Positions 13,160 through 19,185 of a stretch of 19,185 nt of DNA are shown here, in pieces. The DNA lies in the NCBI GenBank assembly GCA_966211965.1, contig CBIHON010000065.1, positions 1 through 19,185 on the forward strand, read 5' to 3'. The translations under genes were made by a program, and so were the position numbers. This DNA is from CBIHON01 sp966211965. GTDB lineage: Bacteria > Pseudomonadota > Gammaproteobacteria > Burkholderiales > Burkholderiaceae_D. Position 1 is the stretch's first letter. Each line of letters begins with the position of its first letter. The notes beneath the pieces are model-generated. The model saw only the letters and a list, made by a program, of their open reading frames with translations, had not been told where the DNA came from and ran no database searches.

Positions 13160-14296
13160 TCAACGAATAAAGCTGCCATTTTTACTAATGATGGTCAGTT
13201 CGACAAAATCACTGCCGGTGTGATCATTTTCGCCATAAGTAATCAACAAACCGCCGAGATCGACGCGCTCCATTGATTCCAGCGCACGGATAAAGCCTTC
13301 ACGCGTGAGATTACGGCCGGCGCGCCGCAATCCTTCCACTACTACCTTGGCATTGACGAAGCCTTCCATGGCGGCATACGACACGGTCGCACCGCTGGCT
13401 TTTGCGGCGATTTTGAATTCCTGCCCTAGAGGGGTAGATACCAGATGCGGCGCCGGCGTGACTTGAGAGACGATGACGCCCTTGCCAGCCGGACCCAGTT
13501 CCTTGACAAAGGCGGCTGAGGAGTTATTCGACAGCGTCATGATCTGGATATTGCTGCCGGCTGCACGGAAAGCCTTGATTACTTCAATCGTATTCTTGGA
13601 CGAACTGACGATGATGAGTGCCTGCGGATTGGTCTTGATGACTGCAGCGGCGGTCGCTGCATAGTCGGGCTTGACCCGTTCGAACTTGGCGATGACGGAG
13701 GGCGTCAACTTACGCTTGGCCATTGCCTTGTTGAAGCCGGCGAGGCCATCCTCTCCGTATGAATCGTCCACATGCAGCAGACCGATGCTCTTGATGCCGA
13801 TGGTGGTGAATTGTTCGACCGCCTTCTCGACTTCGTCTTGATATTTGGCGCGGATATTGAACAGCCAAGGATTCACGGGGTCGTGAAATATCATCGAACC
13901 GGTGGCGGGAGCGATCAGAGGCACTTTATTGGCGGCCAGAATTGGGAGAATGCCCTGAGTATGCGGCGTGCCGCGTCCCTGGAAGAGCGCGAACACATGA
14001 TCTTGCTTGATTAATTTTTCCGCGTTGGCCTTGGTCAAGGCCGGGTCGAACTTGTCGTCCAGCGTGCGCAATTCGATCTTGCGTCCGTGTATGCCGCCGG
14101 CTTTATTGATCTGCGCAAAATAAGCATTCGCCCCTTCGTTCATCTCCTTGACTGGAGCGGCAACGGTGCCGGTCACGCCGACGGTCTGTCCGAGCAGGAT
14201 CGTGCTGTCGGTAACGCCATCTTCGGCCAATGCCGAAAACGATATTGCGCTCAACAAGAGAGCAATGCTCCAAAAAATGCTCCGGTTCTTTTGCAT
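13160..14296 (-). CDS. branched-chain amino acid-type ABC substrate-binding protein (Peripla_BP_6, LivK-like)
   Basis: The product has 378 residues from the ATG at 14296, which is preceded by AAGGA (14306-14310) at a 9-bp spacing. The longer start at 14329 would add 11 residues before the signal peptide and lacks support. The signal peptide covers residues 1-24 (cleavage after ALA). The mature protein shows the type I binding fold: ILLGQTVGVTGTV, then a helix with EGANAYFAQINKAGGIHGRKIELRTLDD, a classical LivK/AmiC-type opening. LLHVDDSYGEDGLAGF marks the inter-lobe strand and helix. YAAMEGFVNAKVVVEGLRRAG is the C-terminal lobe helix. The family binds branched-chain amino acids, amides or aromatic acids in the periplasm. 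No liv-type permease or ATPase is adjacent, so this is a second orphan binding protein. It converges with the 12269-13030 gene and diverges from the response regulator, with a 503-bp shared upstream region. Confidence 0.85.
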   Translation of the reverse strand: MQKNRSIFWSIALLLSAISFSALAEDGVTDSTILLGQTVGVTGTVAAPVKEMNEGANAYFAQINKAGGIHGRKIELRTLDDKFDPALTKANAEKLIKQDHVFALFQGRGTPHTQGILPILAANKVPLIAPATGSMIFHDPVNPWLFNIRAKYQDEVEKAVEQFTTIGIKSIGLLHVDDSYGEDGLAGFNKAMAKRKLTPSVIAKFERVKPDYAATAAAVIKTNPQALIIVSSSKNTIEVIKAFRAAGSNIQIMTLSNNSSAAFVKELGPAGKGVIVSQVTPAPHLVSTPLGQEFKIAAKASGATVSYAAMEGFVNAKVVVEGLRRAGRNLTREGFIRALESMERVDLGGLLITYGENDHTGSDFVELTIISKNGSFIR

Positions 14297-14799
14297 GAGA
14301 TGAGATCCTTGCGAAATATGCGCTTGCATCGATTGTCATTAATTTGGCGCAAAATGCGAGAGAGGGCGCCCGTTTCTTCAACTTGTCTTGTCAATATGTA
14401 ACTGCGAAAAAAATGCAAACCTAAAGCCTTGCTTGGACGTGGAGGGTAAAGGGCAGACCTGTTTCTCAAATTTCCCAAAAATAATGAATAAATTGTAGGG
14501 TGAAGGTCATTGTTTTCCAAGCGCATTTTTGGAGGCGCACCTGCCTCTTCGGTATATGGTATAGCCGTGCCGGCGCGGCTGCCGGCTTTCCGGTGGCGGC
14601 CGATAAGGAGGCTGGCGCGATCGAGTTTGCTTCCTACTCAAGTGAGTAGCGGCAGGTATTCAAATTATGTATATGATAAAGATCAATTTCATGTCGTTGC
14701 GTGCCGCGGCGCAGCAGGCTGAAACAGATTCAAGCACAAAAAATTATGTTGCGATGCATGGCGCGGCAGTGACATTTTTTTATGGGTGGCTTTTAGATC
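14297..14799. other. 503-bp divergent intergenic region
   Basis: It separates the minus-strand binding protein gene from the plus-strand response regulator gene. AT-rich stretches lie near 14401-14420, 14465-14495 and 14656-14692. A minus-strand TTGACA (14394-14389) lacks a recognisable -10 at the proper spacing. Short frames here (for example from 14510) have arginine-rich, low-complexity products and no ribosome site, so I see no gene. The clearest signal is the FNR-like site listed separately. Confidence 0.5.
14673..14686. promoter_or_regulatory. FNR/ANR-like box upstream of the response regulator
   Basis: ATGAT-AAAG-ATCAA matches nine of the ten specified bases of the FNR/CRP-family consensus TTGAT-N4-ATCAA. 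It is centred about 120 bp before the regulator ATG. No strong -10 occurs 41.5 bp downstream of its centre; ATTATGTT near 14743-14750 is the best AT-rich candidate for a downstream promoter. An overlapping TATGAT (14672-14677) could itself be a -10, in which case the protein would repress. Confidence 0.4.
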
Positions 14800-15429
14800 A
14801 TGTCTTCAAAAAAGAAATCGACGATTCTTCTTGTCGACGATGAATTGATCAACATAAAAATTCTCGCGGATATTCTGAAAGACGAATACGAGGTACTGTT
14901 TGCCGTTTCAGGAGAGGAGGGAATTCGCGTTGCGTCCGAATTGAATCCTGATCTTATTCTGCTCGATGTCATGATGCCGGATATGGACGGTTACGAGGTT
15001 TGCACGCGCTTGCAGAATGACGCGCGCACCGATGCGATTCCCATCATTTTCGTGACGGCTCTCAGCTCTACCGAGCAGGAAATCAAGGGGCTCGAGAGCG
15101 GCGCCATAGACTACGTGACCAAACCGGTAAATGGCGACGTGGTCAAAGCCCGTATCCGCAGCCAGCTGGAATATAAAAGCACGCTTCTGAGTTCTTCTTT
15201 ATCCGAAAAACCGGCAGACCAGGAAGTCGATGCGATGACATCCCGGCAGAGAGAAATTTTTGGATGGGTAAAAGCGGGAAAGACCAACTGGGAAATCGCG
15301 AGAATCATCGGATGTTCGGAGGAGAACGTCAAATATCACATGAAAAAGATTCTTCGTATCCTGGGCTCTTATAATCGTACTCAAGCCGCCGCAGGAAATC
15401 CTCGAAGGACACCGCCGGAAAAGAAGTAA
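14800..15429 (+). CDS. response regulator, receiver plus LuxR-type DNA-binding domain
   Basis: The product has 209 residues. Receiver domain at residues 7-125: acidic pair D13/D14, phospho-acceptor D56 in ILLDVMMPDMDG, T86 in IIFVTAL, and K108 in DYVTKP. A linker of about 20 residues follows. The LuxR/GerE helix-turn-helix covers residues 146-199, with TSRQREIFGWVKAGKTNWEI, then GCSEENVKYHMKKIL and the YNRTQAA end. All catalytic receiver residues are present. It is a cytoplasmic transcription factor whose dimerisation and DNA binding should follow phosphorylation. The receiver resembles those of kinase-linked (RpfG/PleD-like) regulators more than the usual NarL class. The hybrid kinase gene 200 bp downstream in the same orientation is the natural partner. 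The start is supported by GGGTGG (14784-14789) and by the initial MSSKKKSTILLVDD; an FNR-like box lies about 115 bp upstream. Confidence 0.88.
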   Translation: MSSKKKSTILLVDDELINIKILADILKDEYEVLFAVSGEEGIRVASELNPDLILLDVMMPDMDGYEVCTRLQNDARTDAIPIIFVTALSSTEQEIKGLESGAIDYVTKPVNGDVVKARIRSQLEYKSTLLSSSLSEKPADQEVDAMTSRQREIFGWVKAGKTNWEIARIIGCSEENVKYHMKKILRILGSYNRTQAAAGNPRRTPPEKK

Positions 15430-15453
15430 ACATAAGGGTGCACCTGGAGCCGT

Positions 15454-15469
15454 TTGAGTTCATAACAGG
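15454..15469 (+). repeat. 16-bp direct repeat, copy 1 (left of kinase gene)
   Basis: TTGAGTTCATAACAGG is identical to 19112-19127, in the same orientation. The preceding GAGCC is also shared at both sites with slight spacing variation. At this copy GAGCC (15447-15451) and GGCTC form short inverted arms around it. Confidence 0.6.
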
Positions 15470-15478
15470 CTCTAACAT
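15465..15478 (+). repeat. 14-bp direct repeat, copy A
   Basis: ACAGGCTCTAACAT recurs exactly at 15590-15603, 125 bp downstream, and overlaps the 16-bp repeat by five bases. A weaker relative, GGACTCTAACG, sits at 15553-15563. Between the copies lies GGCTTTGTTGCG (15566-15577), which resembles termini of IS5/IS903-type insertion sequences. The 200-bp gap 15430-15629 holds no convincing gene. Confidence 0.5.
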
Positions 15479-15589
15479 CTAACATTGCCCAATATCATCT
15501 TTCGATGCGCAACATTCTGGCTACCGTTTCTCGAGAGCTGGGGGTTGTTCAAGGACTCTAACGTCGGCTTTGTTGCGTCTCCTTGCCGT

Positions 15590-15603
15590 ACAGGCTCTAA
15601 CAT
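15590..15603 (+). repeat. 14-bp direct repeat, copy B
   Basis: This is an exact copy of 15465-15478, placed 27 bp before the first possible ATG of the kinase gene. Together with copy A it brackets 125 bp of apparently non-coding DNA. Confidence 0.5.
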
Positions 15604-15629
15604 GAGGAATACGAACCGAAAAAAGCAGT

Positions 15630-18600
15630 ATGAACAGATTTCAAAATTCGTTCATCCGCACAGGGAATTTGATGATGCGTCGGCTCAAACGATTGCGGAA
15701 TACGTTCGCCATTGCCTGTCTGCTTTTTGCAACAGGATATTTTTCCTATGTTTTGAGCCAGCAGTCCGGCATTTACACCAAACAGAGCGAAGCGGCTAAC
15801 CGTCTGGACAATTTTCGGGCGGCTCTGTTTACGCCGATGGACAAATATGACTATCTGCCGGCATTGGCGTCGAACCATCCAATCGTTATCGATGCGCTGG
15901 AGCATCCGAAAGACGCCAATCGCAACCGTGCACTAAATGAATTTCTCGAAGCGCTCAACAAGACGGCAAAGTCGGCTGCGATCTATGTGATGAACAAGGA
16001 TGGTTTGACGATCGCCGCAAGCAATTGGCGCGACCCGGTAACATTCGTCGGTAATAACTATTCTTTCCGTCCCTATTTCCAAGATGCGATCGAAGGCCAC
16101 AGCGGCCGCTTTTTTGGCGTGGGGACAGTCAGCCGCCAGGCTGGATATTACCTTTCCCATATCATCCGATCGGGCGGCAGCGTGCTGGGCGTGGCCGCTG
16201 TCAAGGTCGACCTTGGCGCCCTGGATGAGCGCTGGGATGCCGGGCCGGATCATATGGTCGTCACGGATGAAAATGGCGTCGTCTTTCTGAGTTCGCGCAT
16301 GGATTGGAAATACCGCGCGCTCAGGCCTTTGGATCCCCAGGTCCAGAAAAAACTGGAAGCGACCCAGCAATACGGCTCGCTGCTCACCGCTCCGATTCTG
16401 CCGGAGCTGGAAGCCAGTCTAGCCCACGGCGCCCGCATTGTCCGGGTCCGTGAGACCGGCACGCGCGGGAACGCAAGTGAGTGGCGTTACCTTGTGCGTT
16501 CGGCCAACGTGCCCGGCACAAAATGGGAAGTCAGCATTTTTTCTCCCATGGGGGAGGTCGAGGCGAAGGCGCAGCAGGTCGCCATCGCGGCTGTAGGCGC
16601 TCTCAGTCTCTTTATCCTGCAGTTCATGTACCGTCAGCAGGTGCAGAAGCGCAGACGGGAAAAGGAAGAGTCGCAATATGCCTTGCAATTGGCGCACCAG
16701 GAGCTTGAAGGAAAACACCACGAACTGGAAGCGCTCAACGAACATCTGCAGCGTCAAAGCCGGCAACTGACTGCAACCATCTCCGAACTCGAACAGGCGA
16801 AGATCGAAGCGATTTCCGCGAACCAGGCGAAGTCGGAATTCCTTGCCAACATGAGCCATGAAATACGCACCCCGATGAACGCAATCGTCGGGCTGACGCA
16901 TTTGACGCTGAAGACCGAACTGAGTCCGAAGCAGCGCACCTATCTCTCGAACGTGGACGGCGCCGCCACGGCCTTGCTCGGCATCCTCAACAATATCCTC
17001 GATTTTTCGAAGATCGAGGCCGGCAAGCTGCAAATTGAAAACATTCCCTTCGATTTGCGTACCGTATTGGCCAATATCTCGACCGTGCTGGCTTTGAGCG
17101 CCGAAGAAAAAGGGATCGAGCTGATATTCGAGATAGACCCCGATATTCCGGCCAAGCTGATCGGCGATCCGTTGCGCATAGGGCAGGTGTTGCTTAACCT
17201 GGTCAACAATGCGATCAAATTTACCGAAGAAGGCGAAGTGCTGGTCTCGATCCACTGCATTCCCAGGCTGGAGAACCGGGTCGAACTGCGCTTCGGCATC
17301 AAGGATACCGGCATCGGAATTTCGAATAGCCAATTGCACTACTTGTTTCAGTCTTTCAGCCAGGCGGATCAATCGACCACCCGTCGCTATGGGGGGACGG
17401 GCTTGGGTTTGGCCATCAGCAAAAAGCTGACTGAAGCCATGGGCGGTCAAATCCAGGTCGAGAGCTCGCCCGGGCAGGGAAGCACCTTCACTTTCAGCCT
17501 CGTATTGGAGCGCATCGCCGAACCCGCGGCGCCGGCCGCGGAAGCAATGCCGCATCTGACCGGATTGCGGGTCCTGGTGGTCGATGACAATGCGACGGTG
17601 CGCGCGACGCTTTCAAGTTTGCTGACGGCATGGACGATGCACGTCAGTACCGCTGCGTCGGGCGCCGCCGCGGTCGCCTTGTTGAGCGATGCTCTGGTCC
17701 TGAGAGAGGAGGCCTACGATTTGCTGCTGCTTGACGCAAAGATGCCTGACATGGATGGTCTGGAAACGGCGCGCCGGATCATGTACGACCTGCGGCTGCC
17801 GTTTCTCCCGAAAATAATCGTGCTCACGAGCCATGGCAGCGAGGATTTCGCGCTGCAGGCCCAAAAACTCGGCATCGGCACGCTGCTTACCAAGCCGATC
17901 GAACCGTCCCTGCTGCTCGATGCGATTTCCAGTGCCTTCGACCTTGCCCTGACCGGCAAGAACAAGGCGTCGGCCGGCGTCTTGCCCGGCCATGCACCTG
18001 ACGTGCAAGGTCTGCACGTGCTGGTGGCGGAGGACAATAATATCAACCAGCACCTGGTGGGCGAGATACTGGAGTCCGCCGGCATCGTGTGCGATATCGC
18101 CGCCAACGGGCGTGACGCCGTGCGTATGGCTCTCAAGCATACGGACCGCTACGACTTGATGCTGATGGATTTGCAGATGCCGGGCATGGATGGATTGGCC
18201 GCCGCCCGAAAAATCCGCAAGCACGCAAAGCGCCGTTTTCCCATCATTGCGCTGACGGCCCATGCGATGGAACAGGACCGCCAACGCTGTCTTGAAGCCG
18301 GCATGGATGATCACTTGACCAAGCCCCTGGATCCGGCCAAGCTGATACAGGCAATTACGCGCTGGGTCGACGTCGATCGGAGACGCAAGGAAGGGCCTGT
18401 GGCAGCAGGGTTCAAGGCAGCGCTTCCCGCCAGCCCGACAAGCTTGCCGGCGACGCTTCCAGGTTTCGAGGATCTTGCCGCCGTTTTGTGCCGCTTGCAT
18501 GGCAATGCTGATCTGCTGGTCCACCTGTTGTTGTCGTTTCAGGACTCATATGCGGACTTTGCCGATGCCTTCCAGCGCATGCTGTCTACCGGCGATAAGC

Positions 18601-19103
18601 GCGGCGCGGCCAGACTTGTGCATTCCCTCAAAGGCGTCACGGCGGGCCTGGGCGCGAATGCGATTGTCGATGCCGCGGCGGCATTGGAAGGGGCGATCGC
18701 GCAAAGCGACGCGGACGCCATCGGCGACTGCTTCGTACGGCTCAAGGAAAGCATGGCGCCTGCGCTTGCGGCAGTGGCTGCCCTGCGTGAAGCAAGCAAA
18801 CCGGACGCACCATTGCAGTCCTTGCAAACGGCGGCGCAGGCGAGTTGTACCGAAGCGGAATTAAGCCCCACCGAGGCCGTAAAGTTGCTTGTCCTGGCCA
18901 CCGACATCGATGCCCTGCTTGCCATAAACAACCTCGCCGTGGAAGAGAAGATGCCGTTGTTGCGTGGTGCATTGATCGGCCGCGGCTTTGATGTGCACCT
19001 CAATAAACTCGAGCAGGCAATGGATCGATTGGACTATCGCAGCGCACGGGATATGCTTGCAACGCTTGTCAGTGAACTCGGATTGCAGGAACCGGCTGAA
19101 TAA
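15630..19103 (+). CDS. hybrid sensor histidine kinase with DctB-like Cache sensor, two receivers and HPt
   Basis: The product has 1,157 residues from 15630. The ATGs at 15672/15675 have a better ribosome site (AGGGA, 15662-15666) and may be the true start. TM1 is at about 25-43. The periplasmic double-Cache domain (45-310) carries DctB-type motifs (SNWRDP, FRPYF, GRFFGVGT, GYYLS). TM2 is at about 316-334, then a coiled coil (340-400). HisKA has phospho-acceptor H410 in NMSHEIRTPMNA. HATPase_c shows an N box at 522-531, G1 DTGIGIS and G2 GGTGLGLAI. Receiver 1 (645-770) has D652/D653, D702 and K755; receiver 2 (795-912) has E801/D802, D847 and K898. HPt (950-1050) has H998 in LVHSLKG. All phosphorelay residues are intact, so His-Asp-His-Asp relay to the adjacent LuxR-type regulator is plausible. 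It sits in the inner membrane. The Cache type suggests a C4-dicarboxylate or similar carboxylate ligand, by inference. A tail of about 105 residues after the HPt matches nothing I recognise. Confidence 0.9.
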   Translation: MNRFQNSFIRTGNLMMRRLKRLRNTFAIACLLFATGYFSYVLSQQSGIYTKQSEAANRLDNFRAALFTPMDKYDYLPALASNHPIVIDALEHPKDANRNRALNEFLEALNKTAKSAAIYVMNKDGLTIAASNWRDPVTFVGNNYSFRPYFQDAIEGHSGRFFGVGTVSRQAGYYLSHIIRSGGSVLGVAAVKVDLGALDERWDAGPDHMVVTDENGVVFLSSRMDWKYRALRPLDPQVQKKLEATQQYGSLLTAPILPELEASLAHGARIVRVRETGTRGNASEWRYLVRSANVPGTKWEVSIFSPMGEVEAKAQQVAIAAVGALSLFILQFMYRQQVQKRRREKEESQYALQLAHQELEGKHHELEALNEHLQRQSRQLTATISELEQAKIEAISANQAKSEFLANMSHEIRTPMNAIVGLTHLTLKTELSPKQRTYLSNVDGAATALLGILNNILDFSKIEAGKLQIENIPFDLRTVLANISTVLALSAEEKGIELIFEIDPDIPAKLIGDPLRIGQVLLNLVNNAIKFTEEGEVLVSIHCIPRLENRVELRFGIKDTGIGISNSQLHYLFQSFSQADQSTTRRYGGTGLGLAISKKLTEAMGGQIQVESSPGQGSTFTFSLVLERIAEPAAPAAEAMPHLTGLRVLVVDDNATVRATLSSLLTAWTMHVSTAASGAAAVALLSDALVLREEAYDLLLLDAKMPDMDGLETARRIMYDLRLPFLPKIIVLTSHGSEDFALQAQKLGIGTLLTKPIEPSLLLDAISSAFDLALTGKNKASAGVLPGHAPDVQGLHVLVAEDNNINQHLVGEILESAGIVCDIAANGRDAVRMALKHTDRYDLMLMDLQMPGMDGLAAARKIRKHAKRRFPIIALTAHAMEQDRQRCLEAGMDDHLTKPLDPAKLIQAITRWVDVDRRRKEGPVAAGFKAALPASPTSLPATLPGFEDLAAVLCRLHGNADLLVHLLLSFQDSYADFADAFQRMLSTGDKRGAARLVHSLKGVTAGLGANAIVDAAAALEGAIAQSDADAIGDCFVRLKESMAPALAAVAALREASKPDAPLQSLQTAAQASCTEAELSPTEAVKLLVLATDIDALLAINNLAVEEKMPLLRGALIGRGFDVHLNKLEQAMDRLDYRSARDMLATLVSELGLQEPAE

Positions 19104-19111
19104 GAGCCTGC

Positions 19112-19127
19112 TTGAGTTCATAACAGG
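19112..19127 (+). repeat. 16-bp direct repeat, copy 2 (right of kinase gene)
   Basis: TTGAGTTCATAACAGG is identical to copy 1 and begins 8 bp after the kinase stop codon. CCTG and CAGG within 19107-19127 can pair weakly, so a terminator role is possible but unconvincing, since no T-run follows. Confidence 0.6.
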
Positions 19128-19169
19128 ACACTAGAGCGGTTGGCGAAATGACGTAGGGTCTGCGATTTT

Positions 19170-19175
19170 TATAAT
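19170..19175 (+). promoter_or_regulatory. isolated TATAAT near the window edge
   Basis: A perfect -10 hexamer follows a T-rich run, inside a small GATT...AATC inverted repeat. No good -35 lies 16-18 bp upstream. It may belong to the next gene, which lies outside the window. Confidence 0.2.
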
Positions 19176-19185
19176 CGGACGCTGT

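Noticed and set aside
14510..14722. 70-codon frame in the divergent region
   Set aside because: Arg-rich product, no ribosome site, and it overlaps the likely regulatory site.
15485..15799. 104-codon frame before the kinase gene
   Set aside because: It overlaps the start of the kinase in another frame. Only a short stretch (WGLFKDSNVGFVA) looks protein-like, which is too little to call a transposase fragment.
1..19185. CRISPR array, complete insertion sequence, prophage or rRNA genes
   Set aside because: No regularly spaced repeats, transposase, phage structural genes or rRNA-like sequence were found on either strand.

Overview
The window looks like part of a chromosome from a Gram-negative betaproteobacterium, most likely Oxalobacteraceae-like (Collimonas/Herbaspirillum/Herminiimonas type). 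This is inferred from moderate-to-high GC, the tRNA-Leu-like tail, the style of the orphan periplasmic binding proteins and the hybrid kinase. The species cannot be fixed from the sequence alone.

Layout. (1) Bases 1-1440 are a decayed, gene-poor stretch. It holds a degenerate tRNA-Leu(UAA)-like sequence, a broken unknown reading frame, one small intact conserved gene (660-938), an N-terminally truncated Sel1-repeat remnant on the minus strand, and a possible 50-residue membrane peptide. (2) Bases 1479-12058 carry two large secreted proteins on the plus strand. The first has about 2,664 residues and joins LamG, FnIII, Ig-like, NHL-propeller, G8, right-handed beta-helix and kelch/galactose-oxidase-like modules. 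The second has 837 residues: LamG, two jelly-roll carbohydrate-binding-like modules and a clan GH-A glycoside hydrolase barrel. They begin with related LamG domains and lie 71 bp apart, so they probably act on the same extracellular glycan. (3) Bases 12269-14296 hold two convergent orphan periplasmic binding proteins, one of polar-amino-acid type and one of branched-chain-amino-acid type. A long REP-like hairpin separates them, and no permease or ATPase is present. (4) Bases 14800-19103 hold a signalling pair: a receiver-LuxR response regulator, then a 1,157-residue hybrid kinase with a DctB-like double-Cache sensor, HisKA, HATPase, two receivers and an HPt domain. A good FNR-type site lies upstream of the regulator, and short direct repeats flank the kinase gene.

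Working model (inference). The locus combines secreted glycan binding and degradation, periplasmic small-molecule capture and a carboxylate-type multistep phosphorelay. The sequence does not show that these parts are co-regulated. The most unusual object is the giant fusion protein. It combines a G8/beta-helix unit of the type known from animal CEMIP/TMEM2 proteins with two kinds of propeller and a haem-less cytochrome-c-like segment.
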